64,000 nt of DNA from an uncultured Parabacteroides sp. (GTDB lineage Bacteria > Bacteroidota > Bacteroidia > Bacteroidales > Tannerellaceae): positions 62,001 through 126,000 of the forward strand of contig CALUZV010000008.1 of the NCBI GenBank assembly GCA_944325345.1, in the 5' to 3' direction. Below, in pieces: positions 8,921 to 18,000 of this stretch. Below the pieces are notes generated by a model. It made no database searches. It saw only the letters and a list, made by a program, of their open reading frames with translations, and was not told the DNA's origin. The first letter of the stretch is position 1; every line of letters starts with the position of its first letter. The translations under genes and the position numbers were made by a program.

Positions 8921-9186
8921 TTGTTCGCGAACAACGCCTCCCGCCAGGCGTGCGACCTCCAATTGTTCGTGAGCAATGCCTCCCGCCAGACGTGCGACCT
9001 CCAATTGTTCGTGAGCAACGCCTCCTGCCAGGCGTGGGACCCCCAATTGTTCGTGAACAATGTCTCCCGCCAGACGTGCGACCTCCAATTGTTCGTGAAC
9101 AATGCCTCCTGCCAGACATGCGACCTTCAATTGTTCGCGAACAATGCCTCCCGCGGGACGTGGAACCTGTCGTTGTTCGTGAGCAA
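8921..9186. repeat. Tandem array C, 42-bp unit, 7 copies
   Basis: The word TTGTTCG recurs at 8921, 8963, 9005, 9047, 9089, 9131 and 9173, an exact 42-bp period. Each unit has two inverted repeats: TTGTTCGCGAACAA (perfect in the first copy, imperfect later) and CGCCT-cccgcc-AGGCG. The unit is the same family as array G at 52337-52735, 43 kb away. Because 42 is a multiple of three, several frames stay open through it; they are not credible genes. Confidence 0.93.
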
Positions 9187-9204
9187 TCGTAATTATCTGG
9201 GTTA

Positions 9205-9450
9205 AAACCTCGGGAAGGAGGGGGTATGCCCTTGCTCCCGGCATTAAAATACCGGGCTATGCATACCCGCCGATAAATCGCCGGGTTGGAATCCCGCTTT
9301 TGTACTGCTATTGTTCTATCTGAACTCTTCCCCTGATAGGGGAAGTCCCCGCAGGGGGAAGGGGTATCTCCATCATCTCCAATCTCCATCATCGGAACCG
9401 TAGGTTGAAACCTACGGCTATTTATGGTCTCGCGCTGCGAGACCGGGATA
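9205..9450. repeat. Cluster of REP-like palindromes
   Basis: Short perfect or near-perfect palindromes follow one another: CCCGGCATTAAAATACCGGG (9238-9257), CGCCGATAAATCGCCGGG, CCGTAGGTTGAAACCTACGG (9398-9417) and GGTCTCGCGCTGCGAGACC. The same words recur near 19680, 21610-21730, 33540-33650, 35370, 46220-46340, 52290-52330 and 52780-52945. With array C they fill the 8860-9541 gap. No transposase of the REP-associated type is in this window. Confidence 0.75.
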
Positions 9451-9460
9451 GTTTCGCTCT

Positions 9461-9515
9461 ATATATTATATAAGGTATAGGGAAAAGAAAACGGGGAGAC
9501 CTGCTGGCCTCCCCG
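9461..9515 (-). terminator. Terminator of the left SusCD operon; outer inverted repeat
   Basis: A hairpin with stem CGGGGAG/CTCCCCG at 9492-9515 is followed, in the minus-strand direction, by a TTTTCTTTT tract (9482-9490) and then the AT-rich ATATATTATATAAGGTAT (9461-9478). The same block, inverted, ends the right operon at 19608-19664 with one base difference. Confidence 0.85.
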
Positions 9516-9541
9516 TCTCGTCTTTTTATACAAGCGTCAGA

Positions 9542-11143
9542 TTATTGACGTGCATATCCGTCATTCTGTGTCAAATTCGGGTTACGCTGGATTTCTTCAA
9601 CCGGAATCGGCCAGTAGAGGTCGGTTGATTTAAAGGTTGCACCGCTACCATTTGTAGCACCAATCAAATCAACGAAGGTAACTTGGCCGGCTGTCTCGTT
9701 GGAGATTGACGGGAATTTCTGTGTACGCAGACACAAGTCCCAAATCTTCATTTCGAGCGGGAACTCACGCAGACGTTCCTTCCAGCATTCCTCGATGAAG
9801 GCTTGCTTGCTCATACCCTGCAGGCGAGAAGCGATAGTTGATACATCTTCGCCGTCCATGCTAGCACGAGCTTTTACTTCTGCCAAATAGCGAGCTGCAT
9901 CAGCAGTTACACCTTCAGACTGAGCGATAGCTTCTGCGCCAGAAACCAAAGCCTCGGCATAACGATAGATGTTCCAATCCTTAGTACCGATACCCGTATT
10001 GATGATTGCATCATAATCATACCAATACCAGTTCTGCGGTGAAGAGAACGTAATTGTTGTATGATCAATCGGATGTTCGTATGTCCAGTGGAAGAATTGA
10101 TTTGGTTGTGCACGCAAGTCGCCATCTTCATATACATTCAGATATGTGCTAGACACGCCAAATACATTAACCCACAGAGAATATTTAGAACCTGTAGTAG
10201 ATTCTTTGAAGAATGCCTCGGCATCGCCATTGAAAGCGTGGGTCGGCAGGTTACCAGTATTAGCTATCGAGCCATCATATTCGTAAGCATAGATAGATTC
10301 GGCAGAATCATCCGTTGTACGCAATTTGTTGTAAGCACTATTCAGCGCCTTGTCGTCATTTGTCAGCAAAGATGCGCCACTGTTTTCAATAACATCACGC
10401 AACAAGGGAGCAGCGTCAGCATATTGACCCAACATCATATAGACATCAGCCAATACCATTTCAGCTGCATATTTTGTAACACGATGACCGTTAGAAGTAA
10501 ATGTAGCAGCCGGAAGGTTTTCTACTGCATCCTTCAAGTCAGGAATAATCACATTAGTATAAACCTCGGACTGTGCCGTACGAGTAGGATATTGAATTTC
10601 CGTAGCGTCTTCTGTCGGTTCTGTTACCATAGGAACATCACCGAACATCTTAACCAAATAGAAGTAGTTCCAAGCACGGAAGAAATGAGTTTCCGCCAGA
10701 TAGAGAGCTTTATCGCTATCGCTCATCTCTGAAACGCCATCAATATGTTTAATGATACCATTAGCGATATTGATGATCTTATAACAGTTCTTCCAAACAT
10801 CATTGGTTTGATAGTTACAAACAGACTGGGTATAATCCTGACGAACCAAACGACGTGCATAAGAACAATCCACTTCCTGACCTTCGAATGCATTAGTAAA
10901 ATACCCTGTCAGCATACATTGTACCGAAGCACTGGAACCACGGTAAGCACCTGTCATATTGGATAACATATCGGGTACCCCGTTGCGGTACATGTAATTC
11001 ACATTACTAATAATCTGATTTGTCGTCTGGTAGTAAGATTCCAATGTCAAAGAGGAACGCGGCTCTTCATCCAAGAAATCGTTACAAGCCGTAAAACCTA
11101 CCAGCCCCGCGCATAATACTGCGCATGTTAATATCTTTTTCAT
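9542..11143 (-). CDS. SusD/RagB-family glycan-binding surface lipoprotein (left copy)
   Basis: A protein of 533 residues that starts MKKILTCAVLCAGLVGFTAC; FTAC is a lipobox, so the mature protein is a lipoprotein starting at Cys20, next to NDFLDEEPRSSL, a typical SusD start. SusD proteins sit on the SusC barrel lid and capture glycan (or peptide) for import. The C-terminal region with WKERLREFPLEMKIWDLCLRT, YWPIPVEEIQRNPNLTQN is the SusD hallmark (IP..E...NP.L.QN). It starts 30 bp after the left SusC stop, forming a classic susC-susD operon. It pairs with the right copy at 18001-19581, to which it is clearly homologous but diverged. Substrate unknown; no glycosidase is adjacent. Confidence 0.93.
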   Translation of the reverse strand: MKKILTCAVLCAGLVGFTACNDFLDEEPRSSLTLESYYQTTNQIISNVNYMYRNGVPDMLSNMTGAYRGSSASVQCMLTGYFTNAFEGQEVDCSYARRLVRQDYTQSVCNYQTNDVWKNCYKIINIANGIIKHIDGVSEMSDSDKALYLAETHFFRAWNYFYLVKMFGDVPMVTEPTEDATEIQYPTRTAQSEVYTNVIIPDLKDAVENLPAATFTSNGHRVTKYAAEMVLADVYMMLGQYADAAPLLRDVIENSGASLLTNDDKALNSAYNKLRTTDDSAESIYAYEYDGSIANTGNLPTHAFNGDAEAFFKESTTGSKYSLWVNVFGVSSTYLNVYEDGDLRAQPNQFFHWTYEHPIDHTTITFSSPQNWYWYDYDAIINTGIGTKDWNIYRYAEALVSGAEAIAQSEGVTADAARYLAEVKARASMDGEDVSTIASRLQGMSKQAFIEECWKERLREFPLEMKIWDLCLRTQKFPSISNETAGQVTFVDLIGATNGSGATFKSTDLYWPIPVEEIQRNPNLTQNDGYARQ

Positions 11144-11173
11144 TGTTTATTCGTCTTTAATTGATTTAGTTAC

Positions 11174-14100
11174 TTAAAATGCTACACTAACACCCAAAGT
11201 GAATGTTCTCGCTCTCGGGTAAGAGAAGAAGGTCATGTTCTGACCGAACTGAGAAGCAGAAGTTACACCATTGCTGCTGTCGATCTGAGATGTTGATTCT
11301 GGATCGAAACCGTTGAAGTCCTTCGCCGTGATGCAGAATGCGTTGTTTACGTTGAAGTAGAGGCGCAAGCTGCTGAACGGAGTCTTCTTCAACTGGTCGG
11401 AGTCGAAGGTATAACCTAACTGAATCAAGTTCGCACGGAGGTAAGAACCGTTGCATACCCACTGAGAGTCGAACTGCGTATCCTGGTCGGCATGACCTGT
11501 GTTGAACAGATAGATAGCCTGCTGCATAGTACCCGGATTTGTTCCGTTATATGCATCGTAAAGGATATCTGTCAAACCGTTTGTCTGTCCGAAGCGGTCG
11601 TAAGTTGAGTGGTAGAACTCCTGAACAGTCTGAACACCTGCAACGAACTGCAAATCCAACGTGAAGTCCCAGTTCTTCCAACGCAACGTGTTGATCATAG
11701 AACCGGTCCAATCCGGAGTACCTTTACCTAAGATTTCGCGTTCTTCAGAACGGTGAGCACGACCAATCTGGTTCTTTTCGCATTTACCAGCTTTATAGTC
11801 TTCCTCTGTCCATACGCCGTAACGTTTGAAACCATAGAAGCTACCAACGCTTTCACCCACGCGGAGGATTGAATAACCGTTCAAGAAGCCGTTCATCAAG
11901 ATATCCTCGTCATTTTCGCCCAAAGAAAGAACTTCATTCTTGTTGAAGTTGGCATTGATAGTCGTTGTCCAAGAGAAGTCTTCTGTTTCGATGTTGCGGG
12001 TAGTAAGCATCAAGTCCACACCTTGGTTGCGGATAGAACCGATGTTACGATAGATGGTTGTATAACCTGTTGTATGAGGTACCGGAGAATCCAGCAACAA
12101 GTCGGTAGTCTTCTTGTTATAGTAAGATGCCTCCAACGCGATACGGTTGTTGAACAAGCCCAAGTCGAAACCTATATCGAACTGACCTGTCTTTTCCCAT
12201 TTCAAATCTGAGTTAGCCAAAGCATCCAAATAAGAAGTAGAAACACGTGTTCCATTCAACAATGTAGTCCCACTTGCTACTGTTGCCAAAGACTGGTACA
12301 CACCGATTTCAGAGTTACCGGTCAAACCATAGCTGGTATGGAGCTTCAAGTTGCTGATGTTTTCGAAGTCTTTCATGAAGTCTTCCTGCGTGATGTTCCA
12401 AGCCAAACCTGCAGATGGGAAGAACGCATACTTGTTGTTTTCACCGAACTTAGAAGAACCATCGACACGAGCTGTTACTGTAGCTGAGTAGCGGTCTTTG
12501 TAAGTATAAGCGAAACGCAAGAAGTAAGAGTTCATAGCCCAACGTTGATACAGAGATTCCGGTGGATTAGGAACTGTACCGGCTTCCATATTATAGTCCT
12601 GGAAAATATCATCGTCGAATGTCTTCGTGTACATATAAGAATAATCGTATGTACGAGCCTGCCAAGACAAACCGGCCATAGCGTTCAAACGATGGTCGTT
12701 CCAAGTCTTATTATAGGTCAAGTAAGTTTCTTCCTGCCAATAGAGGGAGTTTGCGCTATAACGAGAAGCAACACCTCGCTGGTCGTAACCTAAGTTCAAC
12801 AAATCACTTGGAGTGTATGACTGGTTGTTACGCAAGTTGGCATCGATACCGAACTGAGTCTTCAAATCCAAGCCTTCGATGATGTGGAATGTCAAAGCGG
12901 CGTTACCGAAAATCTTTGTATTGAAATTCTTGTTCTTCTGAGTTTCCAAGATATGAACCGGGTTAGACATTGCCTCGAAGTTCATAGGCATACTTGCCGT
13001 AGCAGAAGAAGTATAAATTCCATCGTACTGAACCGGCAACCACGGCAACATTTCAATCATGGTACGACGTGCATCCTGAGAACCGCCGGATTCTGTTGTG
13101 GAGTTACCCCACGTATGGTTCACTGACAAGTTTACGGAAGTAGATAACCACTTAGTCGGGTCGGCATCGTAAGCAATCTTCGCGTTCAAACGTTTTGAAT
13201 ATGTGTTGCGCAAGATACCCTGCTGATCGGTAAAGTTCAAGAAAGCACCCATAGATGATTTCTCGCCGCCCTGCTGGATATTCAACTGGTGGTTGTGAGA
13301 AACAGCTACGCGCATAGCCTCATCCTGCCAATCTGTATCATACAGCGGATTACCGTTTTCATCGAAGAAACGACGATCTGTAAACCAATCTGCGGGATTT
13401 AAAGACCATTCAAACGGAACTGACACACCATCAACTGTGTGTGAACCCCACTTGTTTTCGTTAGCCAAACCAGTCATAAAGGCGTCGCACCATTCCTGAG
13501 CGTTCATCGTATCCATCTTACGAGAGCGATGAGCCACGCTGACAGAGCCGTCATAACTTACGCGGATACCTTCGCCTTTGTTACCACGCTTCGTTGTTAC
13601 CATGATGACACCGTTCGCACCACGGGCACCGTAGATAGCCGTTGCAGAAGCATCCTTCAAGACTTCCATAGACTCGATATCATTCGGGTTCATCAGATAG
13701 AAGTTCTCCATTACCACACCATCGACAACGTACAACGGGTCGGACGATGCGTTGATAGTAGCCTGACCACGGATCACAACGCGGCTACCGTAAGCACCCG
13801 GCTGGCTGGAGTTTGAGAAGATGTTCACACCGGCAGCCTTACCACGCAAGTTGTCCAAGGCACTAAAGTTCTGCGCCTTCAACAAATCTGTACCCTTGGC
13901 GGTAGAGATAGAACCCGTAACGTCCGACTTACGCATCGTACCGTAACCAACGACTACGACTTCGTCCAGCGCCTGAGTATCTTCGGCCAATGTAACATTA
14001 AATTGAGTTTGATTTCCTACGGGGAATTCCTGGCTGACGTAGCCGATGTAGGAGATTTCCAATACATCACCGGAAGAGACTTCCAGGGTGAAGTTACCAT

Positions 14101-14350
14101 CAATGTCAGTAATCGTACCGTTCGTCGTACCCTTTACTAATACGTTAGCTCCGATTACCGGAATACCTGCGGCATCGATTACCGTACCCGTTACGGTCTT
14201 CGTCTGCTGCGTTTCTTGAATAGACATGTTGTCGTTTCCGTCCGTCCCTAATCCTGTTGCGTTGGCTGGTACTGCAAAGGCAGTGAACGCCGTAGCTAAT
14301 AGGAGAGACGAAATTTTCATGGAATTACGAAAATTCGGTTCTTTTTTCAT
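11174..14350 (-). CDS. SusC/RagA-family TonB-dependent outer-membrane transporter (left copy)
   Basis: A protein of 1058 residues. A long signal region (about 1-31, ending VPANA) precedes a carboxypeptidase-regulatory-like domain (about 52-135, VTGTVIDAAGIPVIGANVLV), the TonB-box region with DEVVVVGYGTMRKSDVTGS, the plug (NPLYVVDGV-type segment, here DPLYVVDGVVMENF; SMEVLKDASATAIYGARGANGVI) and the 22-strand barrel, ending YPRARTFTLGVSVAF. It imports glycans across the outer membrane with its SusD partner. The first 102 codons plus leader are almost identical to the divergent right SusC (345 of 347 bp, both differences synonymous), then similarity falls abruptly, also at silent sites. No well-formed -7 box is seen on this side of the spacer. 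Confidence 0.95.
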   Translation of the reverse strand: MKKEPNFRNSMKISSLLLATAFTAFAVPANATGLGTDGNDNMSIQETQQTKTVTGTVIDAAGIPVIGANVLVKGTTNGTITDIDGNFTLEVSSGDVLEISYIGYVSQEFPVGNQTQFNVTLAEDTQALDEVVVVGYGTMRKSDVTGSISTAKGTDLLKAQNFSALDNLRGKAAGVNIFSNSSQPGAYGSRVVIRGQATINASSDPLYVVDGVVMENFYLMNPNDIESMEVLKDASATAIYGARGANGVIMVTTKRGNKGEGIRVSYDGSVSVAHRSRKMDTMNAQEWCDAFMTGLANENKWGSHTVDGVSVPFEWSLNPADWFTDRRFFDENGNPLYDTDWQDEAMRVAVSHNHQLNIQQGGEKSSMGAFLNFTDQQGILRNTYSKRLNAKIAYDADPTKWLSTSVNLSVNHTWGNSTTESGGSQDARRTMIEMLPWLPVQYDGIYTSSATASMPMNFEAMSNPVHILETQKNKNFNTKIFGNAALTFHIIEGLDLKTQFGIDANLRNNQSYTPSDLLNLGYDQRGVASRYSANSLYWQEETYLTYNKTWNDHRLNAMAGLSWQARTYDYSYMYTKTFDDDIFQDYNMEAGTVPNPPESLYQRWAMNSYFLRFAYTYKDRYSATVTARVDGSSKFGENNKYAFFPSAGLAWNITQEDFMKDFENISNLKLHTSYGLTGNSEIGVYQSLATVASGTTLLNGTRVSTSYLDALANSDLKWEKTGQFDIGFDLGLFNNRIALEASYYNKKTTDLLLDSPVPHTTGYTTIYRNIGSIRNQGVDLMLTTRNIETEDFSWTTTINANFNKNEVLSLGENDEDILMNGFLNGYSILRVGESVGSFYGFKRYGVWTEEDYKAGKCEKNQIGRAHRSEEREILGKGTPDWTGSMINTLRWKNWDFTLDLQFVAGVQTVQEFYHSTYDRFGQTNGLTDILYDAYNGTNPGTMQQAIYLFNTGHADQDTQFDSQWVCNGSYLRANLIQLGYTFDSDQLKKTPFSSLRLYFNVNNAFCITAKDFNGFDPESTSQIDSSNGVTSASQFGQNMTFFSYPRARTFTLGVSVAF

Positions 14351-14389
14351 GTTCTCACTATTTTATGTTGATACTAAGAATGTGTTTTC
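14043..14389 (-). repeat. Long inverted repeat, left arm (susC 5' end and leader)
   Basis: This 347-bp block is the inverted copy of 14797-15143 with two mismatches, both silent in the coding part. It covers 39 bp of leader and the first 102-103 codons of the left SusC gene. Past the block the two genes diverge even at third codon positions. Confidence 0.93.
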
Positions 14390-14433
14390 AATTTAAATTA
14401 GCCTTCCACGTTTGAAAGACAAATGTTAAATCA

Positions 14434-14458
14434 GGCGTAGTACTAGAAGGACTACTCC
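14434..14458 (-). promoter_or_regulatory. 25-bp dyad element in the left susC leader
   Basis: A 25-bp element related by inversion to 14728-14752. Its dyad has the GTAGT...ACTAC core; the outer arms are imperfect here. It lies 84 bp upstream of the ATG, the same distance as on the right side, so it is probably part of the leader or an operator. Confidence 0.6.
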
Positions 14459-14708
14459 TATCGGGGTATTTCGGGGGAAAAATGCCGCCTTTGCGCCAGC
14501 AAGATTTAACAGTTCTAAAAGCGATATGTTAAATTTCTTCCATTTTGACTATTTCCTGCGTTTTGCGCTTTCTGTTTTGCTTATAATTCGTCAGGTTTGC
14601 TAACTTTTTCGTACCGGCGAACCGGCTCTATGCTCGAAAATCACAATAAAATCAAAAAAATGATGGAATTTTTTTTTCAAAATAATGATGGTGTAATGAA
14701 AATTTGGT

Positions 14709-14716
14709 TACATTTG
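14709..14716 (+). promoter_or_regulatory. -7 box driving the right susC
   Basis: TACATTTG is a perfect TAnnTTTG box, placing the transcript start near 14723, just before the 25-bp dyad at 14728-14752. It lies in the 269-bp spacer between the two dyads. I found no matching box on the minus strand of the spacer. Confidence 0.65.
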
Positions 14717-14727
14717 CGGCGAATTAA

Positions 14728-14752
14728 GGCGTAGTCCTTCTAGTACTACGCC
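14728..14752 (+). promoter_or_regulatory. 25-bp dyad element in the right susC leader
   Basis: The element has 8-bp arms GGCGTAGT and ACTACGCC around a 9-bp centre, a perfect dyad. It would fall at the very 5' end of the transcript from 14709-14716, either as an operator or as an RNA hairpin. The left leader has a partly degraded inverted copy. Confidence 0.65.
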
Positions 14753-14796
14753 CATTTTAACACTGTCTTTCAAACGTTGAAAGGCTAAATTGAATT

Positions 14797-15143
14797 AAAA
14801 ACACATTCTTAGTATCAACATAAAATAGTGAGAACATGAAAAAAGAACCGAATTTTCGTAATTCCATGAAAATTTCGTCTCTCCTATTAGCTACGGCGTT
14901 CACTGCCTTTGCAGTACCAGCCAACGCAACAGGATTAGGGACGGACGGAAACGACAACATGTCTATTCAAGAAACGCAGCAGACGAAGACCGTAACGGGT
15001 ACGGTAATCGATGCCGCAGGTATTCCGGTAATCGGAGCTAACGTATTAGTAAAAGGTACGACGAACGGTACGATTACTGACATTGATGGTAACTTCACCT
15101 TGGAAGTCTCTTCCGGTGATGTATTGGAAATCTCCTACATCGG
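14797..15143 (+). repeat. Long inverted repeat, right arm (susC 5' end and leader)
   Basis: The partner of 14043-14389: 347 bp, 345 identical, in opposite orientation. It comprises the leader from 14797 and the signal peptide and regulatory-domain part of the right SusC. Confidence 0.93.
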
Positions 15144-17970
15144 TTATGTAACTCAAGAACTGCCGGTAGGAAACAAATCTCAGTTTAACGTTACATTGGC
15201 CGAAGACACACAGGCTTTGGATGAAGTCGTAGTCGTTGGTTACGGTACGATGCGTAAATCAGACGTTACGGGTTCTATCGCAACTGCCAAGGGTGAAGAG
15301 CTGACCAAGCAACAGAGCTTTAGCGCGCTGGATAACTTGCGTGGTAAGGTTTCCGGTGTGAACATCTTCTCTAACTCCAGCCAGCCGGGTGCTTATTCAA
15401 ACCGTGTCATCATTCGTGGTGTTGCAACTATCAACTCTTCTTCTAACCCGTTGTATGTAGTCGATGGTGTGGTAATGGAAAACTTCGACTTGGTAAACCC
15501 GAACGATATCGAGTCAATGGAAGTCTTGAAGGATGCTTCTGCTGCCGCTATCTACGGTGCCCGTGGTGCCAATGGTGTTATCATGGTAACAACGAAGCGT
15601 GGTAAGAAAGACGGCGAAGGTATCACAGTCAGCTATCAGGGTTCTGTTTCTTTGAGTACAATGGCTCGTAAGATGGATACGTTGAACGCTGAAGAATGGC
15701 AGCAGACATTTATGACGGCGTTGGCAAACGAAAACAAATGGCTGGGTACTAACTGGTCTTTGAATCGCGCTGACTGGTTTACAGACCGCACGTATTTCGA
15801 TGCTAACGGTAATGCACTGTATGATACCAACTGGCAAGACGAAGCAACTCGCAACGCCGTTTCACACAACCACCAGATCAACATCCAGCAGGCCGGCAAG
15901 AACTCTTCGATGGGTGCGTTCTTGAACTTTACCGACCAGCAGGGTATCATGTTGAATACGTATAACAAACGTATCAATGCGAAGGTTGCTTACGATGCAG
16001 ACCCGACGAAGTGGTTATCTACAGCAGTAAACGTTTTGGTAAACCACACTTGGGGTCGTTATACTCCTGAAGACGGTGGTGGACAGGAAGCTCGCCGTAC
16101 GATGATTGAAATGTTGCCTTGGTTGCCTGTTTATGAACCAGGGACAGATCACTTCACGACATCTACTTCTCCGACATTGAGTGGTTTCAACTTGGAAGGT
16201 ATGTCTAACCCGGTATTCATCCTGAACGACCAGAAGCGTATGAAATACAATACGCAGATCTTCGGTAATGCCGCATTTACGTTCCACCTGCTTGAAGGTT
16301 TGGATTTGAAGACCCAGTTCGGTATGGACTTCCACAATATCGACTACCGTGGATATTCTTCTGTAGGTTTGAATAATATCTCAATGCCTAATGGTTGGGC
16401 TGAGTTCCAGAACGAACAGACAATGTATTGGCAGGAAGAAACGTATTTGACCTACAACAAGACATTGGAAGACCACCGTATCAACGCGATGGCCGGTCTC
16501 TCTTGGCAGGAAAGAACTTATCGCAGAAATAAATCTCACACAGAAGGTTTCTTCGATGACTCTTACCAAGATAACAATATGGTAGTGGGTACAACGCCAA
16601 GTTCTCCAGAATCTGAATGGACTCGTTGGGCGATGAACTCTTACTTCTTGCGTTTCGCTTATACGTATAAGGATCGTTACTCTGCAACCGTTACAGGCCG
16701 TGTCGATGGTTCTTCTAAGTTCGGTGAAAACAACAAGTATGCATTCTTCCCATCTGCAGGTTTGGCATGGAATATGTCTCAGGAAGATTGGTTGAAGGAC
16801 AACAAATACATCAGCACATTGAAGCTCCACACCAGCTACGGTTTGACTGGTAACTCTGAAATTAGCCCGTATGAATCATTAGGTCGTGTTTCTGCAGGAA
16901 CATTGTTGATGAATGGCAGACGTGAACCGTCTCTGTATATTGACAATATGCCGAACCCGGATTTGAAATGGGAAAAGACAGGTCAGTTTGACGTTGGTGT
17001 AAACTTAGGTTTGTTCCAGAATCGTTTGAACTTTGATGTTTCTTACTACAACAAGAAGACAACCGACTTGTTGCTCGACTGTCCGATTCCTCACTCTACT
17101 GGTTTCAGCTCAATCTATAAGAACATCGGTTCTGTACGTAACCAAGGTGTAGATATCATGGTAAATGGAACACCGGTTGAGGGTGAATTTACTTGGAACT
17201 CTACGCTGAACCTGAACTTCAACAAGAACGAAATTCTTCACTTAGGAGATACAGATGCAGACGTTTATCTGTACGATTGGGTAGGTGGTGGTTCTATCCT
17301 CCGCGTAGGTGAAAGTATGGGTAGCTTCTACGGTTTGGTTCGTAATGGTATTTGGACTGAAGAAGATTATGAAGCCGGCAAGTGCGAAAAGAACCAGATT
17401 GGTCGTCCGAACCGTTCTGAATCTCGCGAAATCATCGGTAAAGGTTTGCCTGACTGGACCGGTAGCTGGATCAACAACTTCTCTTATAAGGGATTCGATT
17501 TGACAGTGGACTTCCAGTTCGTATGGGGCGTAGAAACTTTGCAGCGTTTCATGCACTCAACTTACGACCGCTTCGGTATGACAAACGGTTTGACCAACAT
17601 CCTGTATGATGCATATGACGGAACGAATCCGGGTACTATGCAGCAGGCAGTCTTCTTGGCTTACGACTCACCTCACGGTGGTGGTGATACAACGACTGAC
17701 TCACAGTGGGTATGTAACGGTTCTTACCTCCGTTTGAATATGCTCCAGTTAGGTTATACCTTCGATTCAAGCATGATTGAAAAGATTGGTTTGAAGGGCT
17801 TGCGCCTCTATGTAAGTGGTAACAACTTGTTCCAGATTGTTTCTAAAGACTTCTTAGGTTACGACCCGGAATCTACATCAGAAACTGGCGGACAGTTCGG
17901 TCAGAACATGACCTTCTTCTCTTATCCGAGAGCAAGAACATTTACATTCGGTGTTAATGTAACATTCTAA
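14836..17970 (+). CDS. SusC/RagA-family TonB-dependent outer-membrane transporter (right copy)
   Basis: A protein of 1044 residues with the same architecture as the left copy: signal region to about residue 31, carboxypeptidase-regulatory-like domain (about 52-135), DEVVVVGYGTMRKSDVTGS, plug with NPLYVVDGV, and a barrel ending YPRARTFTFGVNVTF. It partners the SusD at 18001. The start is fixed by the identical leader shared with the left gene; a shorter start at the internal Met11 (MKISSLLL) would still give a signal peptide. The extracellular-loop part of the barrel is where it differs most from the left copy, consistent with different ligands. A well-formed -7 box lies at 14709-14716. Confidence 0.95.
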   Translation: MKKEPNFRNSMKISSLLLATAFTAFAVPANATGLGTDGNDNMSIQETQQTKTVTGTVIDAAGIPVIGANVLVKGTTNGTITDIDGNFTLEVSSGDVLEISYIGYVTQELPVGNKSQFNVTLAEDTQALDEVVVVGYGTMRKSDVTGSIATAKGEELTKQQSFSALDNLRGKVSGVNIFSNSSQPGAYSNRVIIRGVATINSSSNPLYVVDGVVMENFDLVNPNDIESMEVLKDASAAAIYGARGANGVIMVTTKRGKKDGEGITVSYQGSVSLSTMARKMDTLNAEEWQQTFMTALANENKWLGTNWSLNRADWFTDRTYFDANGNALYDTNWQDEATRNAVSHNHQINIQQAGKNSSMGAFLNFTDQQGIMLNTYNKRINAKVAYDADPTKWLSTAVNVLVNHTWGRYTPEDGGGQEARRTMIEMLPWLPVYEPGTDHFTTSTSPTLSGFNLEGMSNPVFILNDQKRMKYNTQIFGNAAFTFHLLEGLDLKTQFGMDFHNIDYRGYSSVGLNNISMPNGWAEFQNEQTMYWQEETYLTYNKTLEDHRINAMAGLSWQERTYRRNKSHTEGFFDDSYQDNNMVVGTTPSSPESEWTRWAMNSYFLRFAYTYKDRYSATVTGRVDGSSKFGENNKYAFFPSAGLAWNMSQEDWLKDNKYISTLKLHTSYGLTGNSEISPYESLGRVSAGTLLMNGRREPSLYIDNMPNPDLKWEKTGQFDVGVNLGLFQNRLNFDVSYYNKKTTDLLLDCPIPHSTGFSSIYKNIGSVRNQGVDIMVNGTPVEGEFTWNSTLNLNFNKNEILHLGDTDADVYLYDWVGGGSILRVGESMGSFYGLVRNGIWTEEDYEAGKCEKNQIGRPNRSESREIIGKGLPDWTGSWINNFSYKGFDLTVDFQFVWGVETLQRFMHSTYDRFGMTNGLTNILYDAYDGTNPGTMQQAVFLAYDSPHGGGDTTTDSQWVCNGSYLRLNMLQLGYTFDSSMIEKIGLKGLRLYVSGNNLFQIVSKDFLGYDPESTSETGGQFGQNMTFFSYPRARTFTFGVNVTF

Positions 17971-18000
17971 TTTAATCTCATTTAAAAAGACAATTGAAAG

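Noticed and set aside
8917..9205. Open frames on both strands through array C, giving repetitive peptides
   Set aside because: A 42-bp unit keeps three frames open by arithmetic on each strand; peptides are simple repeats, with no ribosome site or family resemblance.
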